Part shown: positions 32,476-42,475 of the stretch, piece by piece
How the letters are laid out: each line of letters starts with the position of its first letter
Numbering within the stretch: position 1 is the first letter of the stretch
Notes under the pieces: model-generated
What the model saw: the letters and a program-made list of their open reading frames with translations, nothing else
Databases searched by the model: none
Told to the model about the DNA's origin: nothing
NCBI GenBank assembly: GCA_964245075.1
Contig: CAXTLC010000004.1
Location: 1 to 64,000 of the forward strand
Reading direction: 5' to 3'
From: LMUY01 sp964245075
GTDB taxonomy: Bacteria; Pseudomonadota; Alphaproteobacteria; Acetobacterales; Acetobacteraceae
DNA: 64,000 nucleotides
Position numbers and translations under genes: made by a program

Positions 32476-35400
32476 TCAGTACTCGAACTGGTAGCTCAGC
32501 CCGACGCTGTTGCCGCCCGAGCCGGCGCCCACGTCCGTTTCCGCCTTGAGCCCCTTGTAGATGTCGACCTGCACCACGGCCTGGGTTTGCGCGCCGGTCG
32601 TGCCCTGCTTCGCGCCGACGTACACGCCGTTGGCGACATACTTCCCTCCCTCGATCGTGGCCGCGCCGCCGCTGCCGCCCGCGCCGCCGCCGCCGACGGA
32701 AAGGCGGTCCAGCCCCAAGCCCTTCCGCACGCGTTCCAGCGGGTTGGCCGCGCCGCCCGTGGTGCCCGACAGGTCGGCCAGCGCCGCGGCGATCTCGGCG
32801 TACTGGAATGGCCCGAGGTCCTTGGCGCTGCGCCCGAACAGCAGTTGGGCCAGCACCTCGTCCTGCGGCAAGGCCGGGGAAGACGCCAGGGTGATCTTGG
32901 GCGCGCTGGCGAACCCGGTCACCAGCAGCATGGCGGTCCCTGCGCTGGTGGGCGAGTCCGCCTCGAAATCCAGCGACGGGTCGATCTTGTCCGTCACCCC
33001 GGCGCCATCGAAGCTCACCTTGCCCCGCGCGAAGGTCAGGGTGGTGCCGGCCAGGCTGAACGTGCCCCGGCGCATGGCGAACCCGCCGGTGATCTCGGGC
33101 TTCGCCGTGGTGCCCGCCAGATGGAGGCTGCCGCCCAGCACCGCGTCCAGCCCGCGTCCGCGCACGAAGATCTGCCCTGGCGTGTTCAGTTGCAGGTCCA
33201 GCCGCACCACCGGGCCGGGCTTGGGCGGCGGGGGGGCCGGCGCGCCGGCGATCCGCACCGGCAGCACGGCGAGGGAGGACGGCAGGTGCTCCGGGATGTT
33301 GATGGCCACCCGTTGCAGGGCGATCGTGCCGGACGCGGCGAGCGTGTCGCCGAGGCCGCCGCGCAAGGCCAGGTCCGCATCCAGGTCCGCCGTCAAGCGC
33401 TCGCTCGCCAGCGGGCGGGCGTTGCGCATGGTGACGTGGAGGTCGACCGGCCGCGTCCCCGCGAGCCCGACGCTGCCGCTGACGCCGATCGTGCCGGCGC
33501 CGGCCTTCCCGGTCAGGTTCACGATCCGCACGGTTTCCCCGCTCGCCTCCATCGTGGCGGCGATGCCGGTCACGCGCACGCCCTGGCCGAAATCCTGCAC
33601 CTCGCCGCCCGCCAGGGTCAGCGTGCCATTCACTTGCGGCGCGGCGGCCTGCCCGGTGATGCCGGCGTCCAGCCTCACCTGGCCGCGGGCGCGGCGGCCG
33701 TCCGGCGCCAGCACGGGGTCCAGCATCGCCAGGTCCACCCCGCCCGCCGCCCGCAGCGCCAGCGGACCGGCCCCGAGCGGCGCGCGGCCGGTCACCGCCA
33801 GGTTGGACTGCCCCGCCGCGAGCCGCAGGTCCACCGCAGCCGACTTGCCGGCGAGCTGCACGTTCGCGGTGAGGCTGGCGGGCGGCAGCGCGTGGGCCGG
33901 GCCGGTGCGCATCCGCAGCCCAGCCGCGGTCAGCCGGACCGTCCCGGCGGGGGCGGCCGTCGTGCCGGCGAGCTTCGCTTCCGCGCTGATGTCCCCGGCC
34001 GCGTCCAGGCCCGGCGCGAACGGCTTGGCCAGATCCGGCGTCACGCCGCGCAAGGAGGCTTGCAGGTTCAGCGCCGGGCTCACCCGCCCCGCCACGTCCA
34101 GCACCGCCCCTTGCAGCCCAATGCGCAGCCGGTCCACCGCCACGCCGTCGCCGAAGCTGACCCGTGCCGGGGCGAGCAGCCGCAGCGCCTGTCCCTTCCA
34201 GTCCGCAGTCAGGGACGCCAGCTCCACCGTCTTGCCGGGCACATTCAGCGTGGCCGCGGACGCGACCGTGGCCGGCGCACCCGCCACGCCTGCCAGCGCC
34301 GCGTTCAGCCGGATCGCCAGCGCGTCCTCCGGCCCGTTCGCCGCCAGCTTGGCGGAGCCGCCGATCCCTCCGGCCTCGATGCCGTCCGCGTCCAGCGTCG
34401 CCGCCACGGAGGGGTGGCCGGCCGGGTCCGTCACCCGCGCCGCCAGCACCGCCCGGCCGACCGAGCTGCCCGGGATGCCGACGCCCTTGGCCTGGAGGTC
34501 GAGCTTGGCGAGGCTCTCGCCCAGCGCCAGCTCCGCCGTCACGCTGCCGCTGACCGCCTGGCCCACCAGGGCGCGCAGGTCGTCGAGCCGGGTCATGCGC
34601 AGGCTGACCGTGCCGTCCGGCAGCTTGGCGCCGGATGCCATCGTGAGGGCGCCCTCGGCGTGCAGGCTTTTCCAATCGGCGCGGTCGATGGCGGCGTGCA
34701 ACGTGCCGTCGGCGGAGCGCTCGGCCCGCAGCGCCAGGCTTAGCGGGGCGCCTTCCAGCGTGCCTTCCGCGGTTACGGTGCCGGCGGGCTTGCCGGGCAG
34801 GCCGGTCGCGTCGACGGTTGCCCGCACCGGGCCGCGCGGCACGGCCTTGGCGCCGACGTCGCCGGCCAGCTCGGCCGCCACCGCCAGGTTGTCGGCCGGA
34901 CCCTTGGCGGTGCCGGTGACCGTGGCCGCGCCGTTCACGGTGGAAGCCAGCGCGGACAGGTCCGCCAGCGCCAGCCTGTAGTGCAGGTCCAGCACGCCGG
35001 CGTTGTCCGTCCCGCCGGCGTCCAGGTTCAGCGCCTTGCCGGCGACCTGCGCCCGGCTCACCGTGACCATGCCGCCCGCCAGCGCCGCCGTCACGCCGAC
35101 CGTCGCCGCGTCTCCCAACAGGGCGGGCGCCGGGGCCGTGCCGCCGGTCACCGCCACCGTCCCGTCCAGCTTGACCGTCGTGACGCCCCCCGCCACCGCC
35201 GCGTCCACCGTCAACGCCGTGCGGCCTTGCAGGTCCAGCCCGCCCGCCGCAGCCAAGGGTTGCAGGTCCGGCGCGCTCAGGTCCACGTGCGCGGCCATGT
35301 CGCCGCCCGTGTTGGCGGTGCCGGTGTTGGCGGTGCCTCGGGCCTGAAGCAGCGGATGCGACAGGCTGAACGTCACTGGCCGGGCCGGGGTGTCCAGGCG

Positions 35401-36483
35401 CGCATCGGCTTGCAGCACCAGCGGCGCGCCGGCCAGCAGGTCCGGCTTCGGTCCCGGGATGCGCAGCCCTTCGGCCGTGGCGTGCAGCCCGGCCGCGCCC
35501 CCGTTGCCCCCCAGGTCGGCCGACAGGCTCGCGACCGACGCCCCCGCCGCTTCGAGCCCCGCCAGGCGGAGCTGCCCGGTGGCGTCCGGCCCCGTGAACG
35601 GCCCGTGCACGTGGGCGTCCAGCGCGAGCGACTGCCAGGACACGCCCGGCGCCGGGGTCATGGCCGGAGCGCGGGCGCCCACGTCCAGGTCGGCGGCCCG
35701 GTTCTGGATGTCCACCGTGCCCTTCGCCGTCGCGCGCAGGGGGCCGGCGGTCAGGTCAAGAGCCGTCGCTTCCGCCGTGCGCGGGCCGTCCACGCTGGCC
35801 ACCAGCCCGATCGCGCCGAGATCCGGCAGCTTGGCGATCTGCGCGATCAGCCCGTGGGCCGGCTCCGTGACGTGGAGGCGGGCGGCCAGGTGCGCCGGGT
35901 CGATGCGGCCGTGCACCTCGTAGCTGCCGGGCCCGTCGAGCCGGTCCACCGTCGCGTCCACGTCCCCGTCCTGCAAGGAGGCGAGATGCGCGCGGCCGTC
36001 CAGCGCCAGGGACGCCGCCACCCCCGCCACCGGGGCGCCAACCTCCGCCCGGATCACGTGCAACGCCGCCACCGTCACGGCTATCGGCAGGGAGAACGGC
36101 TTGCCGTCCGCCGGGGCGGGCTTCGCCGGGGCGGAGGACACCGGCAGCCGCGCCACCGTGACCTGGGCGGCTTGCAGCAGGTCCACCCTCGCTTCCCGGT
36201 GCAGCAACGCGAGCGGCGACCAGTCCAGCACGACGTTGTCCAGCGTCAGCCAGGCGCCTTCCGCATCGTGCACCTCGGCGTGGCGCAGCCGCAGCGCGTC
36301 CGGGAAACGGCCGCCCAGCCCGGCGATCACCACCTGGCCGCCCGTCAACTGCCCGGCCAGCCGCTCCACCAACCGGCGGCCCGGGTCCGTGTTGAGCAGG
36401 ACCACCGCCGCCAGCACCGCGAAGACGGGGATCAGCACCAGCACGCCCCCCAGCCAGCCAGCCACGCGAAGCACGGTCCGCAT
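32476..36483 (-). CDS. tamB: Translocation and assembly module subunit TamB
   Basis: A 1335-residue inner-membrane-anchored periplasmic protein of the AsmA-like/TamB family, bridging to TamA for outer-membrane protein insertion or phospholipid transport. An N-terminal membrane helix (GWLGGVLVLIPVFAVLAAVV) precedes a long, repetitive beta-helix of Ala/Gly/Leu-rich strands and the C-terminal DUF490 domain (DPSLDFEADSPTSAGTAMLL, DEVLAQLLFGRSAKDLGPFQ, ending SVGLSYQFEY). ATG 36483 overlaps the tamA stop by one nucleotide. Residues encoded at 35309-35338 contain a 15-bp repeat (GTANTGTANTGG). Confidence 0.94.
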   Translation of the reverse strand: MRTVLRVAGWLGGVLVLIPVFAVLAAVVLLNTDPGRRLVERLAGQLTGGQVVIAGLGGRFPDALRLRHAEVHDAEGAWLTLDNVVLDWSPLALLHREARVDLLQAAQVTVARLPVSSAPAKPAPADGKPFSLPIAVTVAALHVIRAEVGAPVAGVAASLALDGRAHLASLQDGDVDATVDRLDGPGSYEVHGRIDPAHLAARLHVTEPAHGLIAQIAKLPDLGAIGLVASVDGPRTAEATALDLTAGPLRATAKGTVDIQNRAADLDVGARAPAMTPAPGVSWQSLALDAHVHGPFTGPDATGQLRLAGLEAAGASVASLSADLGGNGGAAGLHATAEGLRIPGPKPDLLAGAPLVLQADARLDTPARPVTFSLSHPLLQARGTANTGTANTGGDMAAHVDLSAPDLQPLAAAGGLDLQGRTALTVDAAVAGGVTTVKLDGTVAVTGGTAPAPALLGDAATVGVTAALAGGMVTVSRAQVAGKALNLDAGGTDNAGVLDLHYRLALADLSALASTVNGAATVTGTAKGPADNLAVAAELAGDVGAKAVPRGPVRATVDATGLPGKPAGTVTAEGTLEGAPLSLALRAERSADGTLHAAIDRADWKSLHAEGALTMASGAKLPDGTVSLRMTRLDDLRALVGQAVSGSVTAELALGESLAKLDLQAKGVGIPGSSVGRAVLAARVTDPAGHPSVAATLDADGIEAGGIGGSAKLAANGPEDALAIRLNAALAGVAGAPATVASAATLNVPGKTVELASLTADWKGQALRLLAPARVSFGDGVAVDRLRIGLQGAVLDVAGRVSPALNLQASLRGVTPDLAKPFAPGLDAAGDISAEAKLAGTTAAPAGTVRLTAAGLRMRTGPAHALPPASLTANVQLAGKSAAVDLRLAAGQSNLAVTGRAPLGAGPLALRAAGGVDLAMLDPVLAPDGRRARGQVRLDAGITGQAAAPQVNGTLTLAGGEVQDFGQGVRVTGIAATMEASGETVRIVNLTGKAGAGTIGVSGSVGLAGTRPVDLHVTMRNARPLASERLTADLDADLALRGGLGDTLAASGTIALQRVAINIPEHLPSSLAVLPVRIAGAPAPPPPKPGPVVRLDLQLNTPGQIFVRGRGLDAVLGGSLHLAGTTAKPEITGGFAMRRGTFSLAGTTLTFARGKVSFDGAGVTDKIDPSLDFEADSPTSAGTAMLLVTGFASAPKITLASSPALPQDEVLAQLLFGRSAKDLGPFQYAEIAAALADLSGTTGGAANPLERVRKGLGLDRLSVGGGGAGGSGGAATIEGGKYVANGVYVGAKQGTTGAQTQAVVQVDIYKGLKAETDVGAGSGGNSVGLSYQFEY
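35309..35338. repeat. 15-bp tandem repeat in tamB
   Basis: Two units, GTGTTGGCGGTGCCG and GTGTTGGCGGTGCCT, encoding GTANTGTANTG in a variable part of TamB. The period is a multiple of three. Confidence 0.8.
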
Positions 36484-38330
36484 CAGAAAGCCTGCCCCAG
36501 CCCGATGTACGCTTCCAGGATCGCGTCCTTGCGCCGTTTGTCCAGCGGAACCGCGACGTCGAGCCGGATCGGCCCGATCGAGGTGTAGTACCGCGCGCCG
36601 ACGCCCGCACCCTCGAACAGCGTCCCGGTGAACGGCGCCGAGCTTTGCCCGACCTGCCCGGCGTCCACGAACGCCACCGCGCCGAGGCTCGCCCCGAAGC
36701 GCTGCCGGAACTCGACCGTCCCCGCGGTCACGGACGTCCCGCCGGTCGGGCGGTAGTCGGCGAAGCGCGGCCCGACCGACTGGAAGCGGTAGCCCCGCAC
36801 GGTGCCGCTGCCGCCCGCGTAGAACCGCTGGTCGGGCGGGATCTGGAACGTGGTGGCGCCCTGCGCCGTGCCGAGGAGGCCACGCAAGGCGAGCACGCTG
36901 CGCCCCTCGGTGGACGCCAGGTTGATGTAGGTGGAGCCGCTGACCTGGATCAGCGTGAAGAACGAGCTGCCGCCGCCGAACGGCTCGGTTGGCGTGACCA
37001 GCAACTGGCCCTTGATGCCGTGCGTCGGGTTGAACACCCCTTCCGGCCCGGTGCTGTCGTACCGCAGGCCAAGCGGCAAGGCCACGAACTCGTAGGACCG
37101 GGTCACCCCTTCCTGGTCCACCCGCTCCTGCACGCCCGACACGCCGACCGAGGCGTTCCACACGTCCGACAGCTTGCGGGTGAGCGTCACGCCGCCCAGC
37201 ACCGCCTTGCGGCTGTAGGCGTAGAGGTTCTCCTTCAGGTAGGCGGCGTTGTAGGTCAGCGACTGGTCCCGGCGCTGCCAATCCGGCTGCACGAAGGCGA
37301 CGTTGAAGTTGTAGCCGGGCGCCTGGACCAGCGCTCCCGTTTCCGCCTGGGTGATGGCGGCGCCGAACGTCAGGGTTTCCGCGTTGCCGAACACGTTGCG
37401 GTAGGTGAAGGTCGCGCTGGCGGCCGGCCCCAGGTCGGTCGAGTAGGAAACGTTGAGCGCCACGGCGTGCCGCAGCCGCTCGGCCACCGTGAACAACAGC
37501 GGGATGGTGCCGTCCGGCGCCAGTTGGGCCGGGATGCCGGCATTGACCGACGAGAACACGCCGCTGGCCGCAAGGTCCTGCCGCGCGCGCTCGATGGCGG
37601 CCGGGTCGTACTGCTCGCCCGGGTGCACCAGCAGGCGGCGGCGGATGTAGCTCTCGTTGGTGACCTTCTCGCCGGTGATGCTGATGGCGCCGATGTCCAC
37701 CCGCGGACCCGGGTTGGCATGGAAGGTGATGTCCAGCACGTGCTCGGCCGGCGTTTCCACTGCGTCCGGGTCGCTCACGGTCGCCAGGGCGTGCCCGCTG
37801 TTCCGCAGGGAGTCGAGCAGGTTGCCCTGGGCCGCCAGCACCTTGGACGCGACCGCCGGGTCGCCGGGGGCGATGCCGAGCTTGGCGCGGTCCGCTTCCG
37901 GCACCGGCCCGTCCACGACCACGTGCCGCAGGTGGAACAGCGGCCCGCGTTCCACCGCCACGGTGATGGCGGCGCTGCTTCCCGCGGGCTTGGCGGCCAG
38001 CGCGTCCGGCAGGCCCGGGTCATCGGGCGCGCGCCCGTCGATCCGGATGGCGGCGCGGCCGTCGTAGTAGCCGAAGCTGTGCAGCGCCGTCTCGAACCGG
38101 CCCGCATCGCCCTGCGCGCGGGTGATCAGGGCGAACGGCCCCACCGGCGCGCTTTCCCGCAACGAGACCAGGGTGGAGCTGTCGCGCAGCGCCCCGTCGA
38201 TGGCCGCATCGCCGGTCGGCGCGATCGTCACGGCATAGGGTTGCGGGTCGGCGGCGCGGGCCGGGACGCGCTCGGCGACAGCCGCGGCGGCGAGCAGGGC
38301 CAGGATACGGGATGTTCTGCGGCGCGCCAC
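36483..38330 (-). CDS. tamA: Omp85-family assembly factor TamA
   Basis: A 615-residue outer-membrane barrel. It has a signal peptide (ILALLAAAAVAERVPARAAD), POTRA-like domains (DSLRNSGHALATVSDPDAVE, and GAISITGEKVTNESYIRRRL), and a C-terminal 16-strand barrel with PPDQRFYAGGSGTVRGYRFQ and a final LEAYIGLGQAF aromatic end. GTG 38330 has AGGGAAG upstream and starts directly at the signal peptide; a longer frame from 38411 looks unlikely. It is the outer-membrane partner of TamB. The 135 bp to the divergent plsC gene must hold both promoters. Confidence 0.93.
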   Translation of the reverse strand: MARRRTSRILALLAAAAVAERVPARAADPQPYAVTIAPTGDAAIDGALRDSSTLVSLRESAPVGPFALITRAQGDAGRFETALHSFGYYDGRAAIRIDGRAPDDPGLPDALAAKPAGSSAAITVAVERGPLFHLRHVVVDGPVPEADRAKLGIAPGDPAVASKVLAAQGNLLDSLRNSGHALATVSDPDAVETPAEHVLDITFHANPGPRVDIGAISITGEKVTNESYIRRRLLVHPGEQYDPAAIERARQDLAASGVFSSVNAGIPAQLAPDGTIPLLFTVAERLRHAVALNVSYSTDLGPAASATFTYRNVFGNAETLTFGAAITQAETGALVQAPGYNFNVAFVQPDWQRRDQSLTYNAAYLKENLYAYSRKAVLGGVTLTRKLSDVWNASVGVSGVQERVDQEGVTRSYEFVALPLGLRYDSTGPEGVFNPTHGIKGQLLVTPTEPFGGGSSFFTLIQVSGSTYINLASTEGRSVLALRGLLGTAQGATTFQIPPDQRFYAGGSGTVRGYRFQSVGPRFADYRPTGGTSVTAGTVEFRQRFGASLGAVAFVDAGQVGQSSAPFTGTLFEGAGVGARYYTSIGPIRLDVAVPLDKRRKDAILEAYIGLGQAF

Positions 38331-38465
38331 CGCTTCCCTATACAGCCTGGCCGTCACGGGAACGAGCGGGACGCTGCATTCGCGTGCATTATGTCGCGGC
38401 ACGACATGCAACGGTCATGCGGCCGTCATTGTCCTGGCGCCGGACCCGGGTTATTCCCGGACGGC

Positions 38466-39410
38466 ATGCCCAGCCTGTCCCGTGGCCCCCGCGCCTCCGA
38501 GCGTCCGTCCACTTCGCGCTTCGCGTCCCAGCGGGAGCCCGGCGCGCTCTGGCCGGACGTGATCCCGCCGAGCCGCAAGGTGATGCGCGGCGCCCGGGCC
38601 TGCCGCCGGGGCGTGCTCGCGATATTGTGGACGGTGGCCGCTTGCTCCGTCCAAGCCGTGCTGCTGGTTCTGCCCGGACGCGGCAAGGTCCTGTTCGCCC
38701 GGGTGTACTGGGCGGTGTTCGCCTTCCTGATCGGGTTGCAGGTGCGGGTGATCGGCGCAGGCGTCGCGGCCGGGAACGGGCGCCGGGTGATCTACGCGGC
38801 CAACCACTGCTCCTGGCTGGACATCCCCGTACTGGGCGGCCGGCTGCACGCATGCTTCGTGTCGAAGGACGAGGTTGCCCGGTGGCCGGGCGTGAGCCTC
38901 GTCGCGCGGCTTGGCCGCACGGTGTTCGTGTCCCGCACGCGCGGCGCCACCGGCCGGGAGCGGGACGACATGCGGGGCAGGCTGGCCCGCGGCGACGACC
39001 TGCTGCTGTTCCCGGAAGGCACCAGCTCCGACGGCGGCCGGGTGCTGCCGTTCCGCAGCGCGTTCTTCTCGGTGGCGGAGGGCCTCGACCCGCCGCTGGT
39101 TCAGCCGGTTTCCGTGGTGTACGACCGCTTGGCCGGACTTCCGACCCGCCGCAGCAACCGGGCCGTCTTCGCCTGGTACGGCGACATGAGCCTGGGCAGC
39201 CATTTCTGGCGCCTGGCGCAGTGGCGCGGCATGCGGGTGACGGTGCTGGTGCACCCGCCGCTGGACCCGCTGGATTTCCCGAACCGCAAGGCGCTGGCCC
39301 AGGCGGCGTGGAACGCGGTGGCCGGCGGCGCCGCCGCGATGCGGCAGAACCGCGAGGAAGCCGTTTCCCGCGCGGCCCAGCCCGGCCCGTTCGTGCCGGC
39401 CGTTGCGTGA
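38466..39410 (+). CDS. plsC: 1-acylglycerol-3-phosphate acyltransferase (PlsC-like)
   Basis: A 314-residue membrane-associated acyltransferase of phospholipid or ornithine-lipid synthesis. The catalytic H-x4-D is His114/Asp119 in AANHCSWLDIPV. The substrate motif is LLLFPEGTSSDGGRVLPFRSAFF. A hydrophobic helix near 75-95 may anchor it in the inner membrane. The N-terminal 35 residues are basic and poorly conserved, so the start could be later (for example the Met at residue 40). Confidence 0.88.
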   Translation: MPSLSRGPRASERPSTSRFASQREPGALWPDVIPPSRKVMRGARACRRGVLAILWTVAACSVQAVLLVLPGRGKVLFARVYWAVFAFLIGLQVRVIGAGVAAGNGRRVIYAANHCSWLDIPVLGGRLHACFVSKDEVARWPGVSLVARLGRTVFVSRTRGATGRERDDMRGRLARGDDLLLFPEGTSSDGGRVLPFRSAFFSVAEGLDPPLVQPVSVVYDRLAGLPTRRSNRAVFAWYGDMSLGSHFWRLAQWRGMRVTVLVHPPLDPLDFPNRKALAQAAWNAVAGGAAAMRQNREEAVSRAAQPGPFVPAVA

Positions 39411-39628
39411 CGGACGCCCGCCTCCTTCGCCCACCCTTTCTGGGGAATGGCTCCCATCAATCCGGCTGCGACGAAGACTGCTTGACAAGCAACGCTCCCA
39501 TCCTGCCACTCTGCGTCACCTGACGGAGGGCCGACGCACCTGCGGACCTTGACCCGCCTGCGTGTGACAGTAAGTGCTCCCGCTTTGCCGCCGGGCTCAG
39601 CCGGCGGCGGCCGGACGCCCAATTGACA

Positions 39629-40984
39629 ATGCCCGAACCCAAACGGCTGCACATGATCACCTGGGGATGCCAGATGAACGTGTATGACAGCGCGCGCATG
39701 GCGGACGTGCTGGCGCCGCTCGGCTACGCGCCGACCCCGGCCGCCGAGGACGCCGACATGGTGATCCTCAACACCTGCCACATCCGCGACCGCGCGGCGG
39801 AGAAGGTCTTTTCCGAACTCGGCAGGCTGCGCCGGGTCAAGGACGCCCGCGCCGCCGCGGGCAAGCCCACCGTGCTGGCCGTCGCCGGCTGCGTGGCGCA
39901 GGCGGAAGGGGAGGCGCTGCTCGACCGGGCGCCGTACGTGGACATCGTGCTCGGCCCGCAGACCTACCACCGGCTGCCGGAGATGGTCGCCCGCGCCGCC
40001 CGCGCCGCCGGCGCGGTGATCGAGACCGATTTCACCACCGTCGAGAAGTTCGACGCGCTGCCGGACGTCGCCGCCAGCCAGGGCCTGACCGCCTTCCTCA
40101 CGGTCCAGGAGGGCTGCGACAAGTTCTGCTCCTTCTGCGTCGTCCCTTACACGCGCGGCGCCGAGATGAGCCGCCCGGCCGCCGCCGTGCTGGCCGAGGC
40201 GCGCCGCATGGCGGCGGGCGGCACGCGGGAGATCACCCTGCTCGGCCAGAACGTGAACGCCTGGGCGGCGCCGGGCACCGACGGCGCCCGCTGGAGCTTG
40301 GCGGGCCTGATACGCGCGCTGGCCGCCATCCCGGGGCTGTGCCGCATCCGCTACACCACCAGCCATCCGCGCGACATGGGTGACGACCTGATCGCCGCCC
40401 ACCGGGACGTCCCGGCGCTGATGCCGTTCCTCCACTTGCCCGTGCAATCCGGCTCGGACCGGATGCTCGCCGCGATGAACCGCCGCCACACGGCGGACGA
40501 CTACCGCCGCCTGGTGGACCGCCTCCGCGCCGCCCGGCCGGACCTCGCCCTGTCGTCGGACTTCATCACCGGCCATCCCGGCGAGACGGACGCGGACCAC
40601 GCGGCGACGATGGCGCTGGTGCGCGAGGTCGGCTTCGCCCAGGCGTTCTCGTTCAAGTACTCGCCCCGTCCCGGCACCCCCGCCGCCGGCGCGCCCAATC
40701 CGGTGCCGGAGCCGGTGAAGGATGCGCGGCTGCAAGAATTGCAGGCCGCCCTGCGCGAAAGCCAGGCGGCGTTCAACGCGCGCAGCGCCGGGCAGCGCGT
40801 TCCCGTGCTCGTCACCGGCCCCGGCCGGCGTCCCGGCCAGCTCGGCGGACGCACCCCGGCGCTGCAACCGGTGCACTTCACCGGGCCCGCATCGCTGATC
40901 GGCACGGAACAGACCGTGCGGATCATCGGCACCACCCCCACATCTCTCACCGGACACCTGGAACAGGAGCTTGCCTGCGCTTGA
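39629..40984 (+). CDS. miaB: tRNA-2-methylthio-N6-adenosine synthase MiaB
   Basis: A 451-residue radical SAM methylthiotransferase acting on i6A37 of tRNA. The N-terminal cluster ligands are Cys14, Cys50 and Cys88; the radical SAM cluster is C163-x3-C167-x2-C170 in CDKFCSFC. Further typical motifs are LLGQNVNAW, LPVQSGSDRML and ITGHPGETDADH, with a TRAM-like end. ATG 39629 is used; a TTG at 39623 is in frame. Its stop overlaps the TTG start of phoH (TTGA). The 218 bp upstream show no gene. Confidence 0.96.
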   Translation: MPEPKRLHMITWGCQMNVYDSARMADVLAPLGYAPTPAAEDADMVILNTCHIRDRAAEKVFSELGRLRRVKDARAAAGKPTVLAVAGCVAQAEGEALLDRAPYVDIVLGPQTYHRLPEMVARAARAAGAVIETDFTTVEKFDALPDVAASQGLTAFLTVQEGCDKFCSFCVVPYTRGAEMSRPAAAVLAEARRMAAGGTREITLLGQNVNAWAAPGTDGARWSLAGLIRALAAIPGLCRIRYTTSHPRDMGDDLIAAHRDVPALMPFLHLPVQSGSDRMLAAMNRRHTADDYRRLVDRLRAARPDLALSSDFITGHPGETDADHAATMALVREVGFAQAFSFKYSPRPGTPAAGAPNPVPEPVKDARLQELQAALRESQAAFNARSAGQRVPVLVTGPGRRPGQLGGRTPALQPVHFTGPASLIGTEQTVRIIGTTPTSLTGHLEQELACA

Positions 40985-42039
40985 CACAACCCGCCCCGGC
41001 CCTGGCCGTGAGCTTCCCCCCTGGCGCGCGCCCTCGCGCCATCACCGTGCAGTTCGATGACAACGCCCTGTTGCCGTTGCTGCTCGGAGACCACGACCGG
41101 CACCTGGCGAGGTTGGAGCAGGGGCTAGGCGTGCGGCTCGCCTGCCGCGGCAACCGGGTCTCGATCAGCGGCGATCCCACGAAGGTCGAGGCGGCGCAGG
41201 CGGCGCTGGCCGGCTTGTGGCAGCGGCTGCGAGGCGGGCAGGGGGTGGCCAGCGCGGACGTGGACGCCGCCATCCGGCTGACCAGCGCCCGCGGCGTCGA
41301 CCCCGACCCGCGGCTGCCGCTGTCGGACCTGCCGGCCATCCGGACCCGGCGCGGCTCTGTCGGCCCGCGCTCGCCGGGGCAGGCGGCCTACATGGACATG
41401 CTCGGCCAGTTCGAGATGGTGTTCGGCATCGGCCCGGCCGGCACCGGCAAGACCTACCTCGCCGTGGCGCAGGCCGTGGCCATGCTCGCGGCCGGGCGGG
41501 TGGAGCGGATCGTGCTGTCCCGCCCCGCGGTGGAAGCGGGCGAGCGGCTCGGCTTCCTGCCCGGCGACATGAAGGAGAAGGTCGATCCCTACCTCCGCCC
41601 GCTCTACGACGCGCTCGGGGACATGATGCCGGGCGACCAGGTGGCGCGCCGTATGGGCACCGGGGAGATCGAGGTGGCCCCGCTCGCCTTCATGCGCGGG
41701 CGCACCCTGGCGCATTCCTTCGTCATCCTGGACGAGGCGCAGAACACCACCCCCGCGCAGATGAAGATGTTCCTCACCCGGATGGGCGAGGGCACCCGCA
41801 TGGTCGTCACCGGCGACCTCAGCCAGGTGGACCTGCCGCCCGGCACGCGCTCCGGCCTGCGGGACGCGCTGGACACGCTGGAAGGCGTGCAGGGCATCGG
41901 CGTGAACCGCTTCGACGTGCGGGACGTGGTGCGCCACCCCCTCGTCGCGCGTATAGTGGACGCTTACGAGCAACGGGCGGTGGCCGAGCGCGATACGCGC
42001 GGCCGTGCCAAGCGGGAGAGCGATGGAACCCCCAAGTAG
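40981..42039 (+). CDS. phoH: PhoH-like ATPase (YbeZ)
   Basis: A 352-residue PhoH/YbeZ ATPase. Walker A is GPAGTGKT at 151-158, followed by SRPAVEAGERLGFLPGDMKE and Walker B FVILDEAQNTTP. It partners YbeY in RNA processing and ribosome quality control. A TTG start is chosen because it overlaps the miaB stop by 4 nt; no ATG fits. The gene overlaps ybeY by 17 nt, so miaB, phoH, ybeY and corC form one coupled operon. Confidence 0.95.
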   Translation: MTQPAPALAVSFPPGARPRAITVQFDDNALLPLLLGDHDRHLARLEQGLGVRLACRGNRVSISGDPTKVEAAQAALAGLWQRLRGGQGVASADVDAAIRLTSARGVDPDPRLPLSDLPAIRTRRGSVGPRSPGQAAYMDMLGQFEMVFGIGPAGTGKTYLAVAQAVAMLAAGRVERIVLSRPAVEAGERLGFLPGDMKEKVDPYLRPLYDALGDMMPGDQVARRMGTGEIEVAPLAFMRGRTLAHSFVILDEAQNTTPAQMKMFLTRMGEGTRMVVTGDLSQVDLPPGTRSGLRDALDTLEGVQGIGVNRFDVRDVVRHPLVARIVDAYEQRAVAERDTRGRAKRESDGTPK

Positions 42040-42475
42040 CCGAAAACCCAGTTTCGCCGGGGCGGAGCGGGAGTTGTCCGTCATCGTCGCCGACCCGGCG
42101 TGGCGGCGCATGGTTCCCCGGGCAGAGCAGATCGCGGCCCGCGCCGCAGCCGCCGCCGGCGGCGCGGGCACCGTGGTGCTGGCATCGGACGAGATGGTGA
42201 AGCGGCTGAACGCCCGCCACCGCGGCCGCAACAAGCCGACCAACGTGCTGACGTTCGACACAGGGGACGTGGTGCTCGCCGCCGGGGTGGTGCGGCGGGA
42301 GGCGCTCGCCGCCGGGCGCCGGGCCGGGCACGTGCTGGCCCACCTGGTGGTGCATGGGGCGCTTCACCTGCGCGGCCACGATCATCACGGCGCCGGCGAT
42401 GCCCGGCGGATGGAGCTGCGGGAAACCCGCATCCTGCACCGGATGCGCGTGCCCAACCCGTGGCGCCGGGCGTGA
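42023..42475 (+). CDS. ybeY: Endoribonuclease YbeY
   Basis: A 150-residue metal-dependent RNase for 16S rRNA 3'-end maturation. The zinc motif H-x3-H-x5-H is His111, His115 and His121 in HGALHLRGHDHH, and KPTNVLTF precedes it as expected. ATG 42023 lies within the phoH 3' end. Its TGA overlaps the GTG of the next gene (GTGA). Confidence 0.95.
   Translation: MEPPSSRKPSFAGAERELSVIVADPAWRRMVPRAEQIAARAAAAAGGAGTVVLASDEMVKRLNARHRGRNKPTNVLTFDTGDVVLAAGVVRREALAAGRRAGHVLAHLVVHGALHLRGHDHHGAGDARRMELRETRILHRMRVPNPWRRA

Noticed and set aside
39482..39510. TTGACA as a -35 box upstream of miaB
   Set aside because: No acceptable -10 sequence at the right distance.
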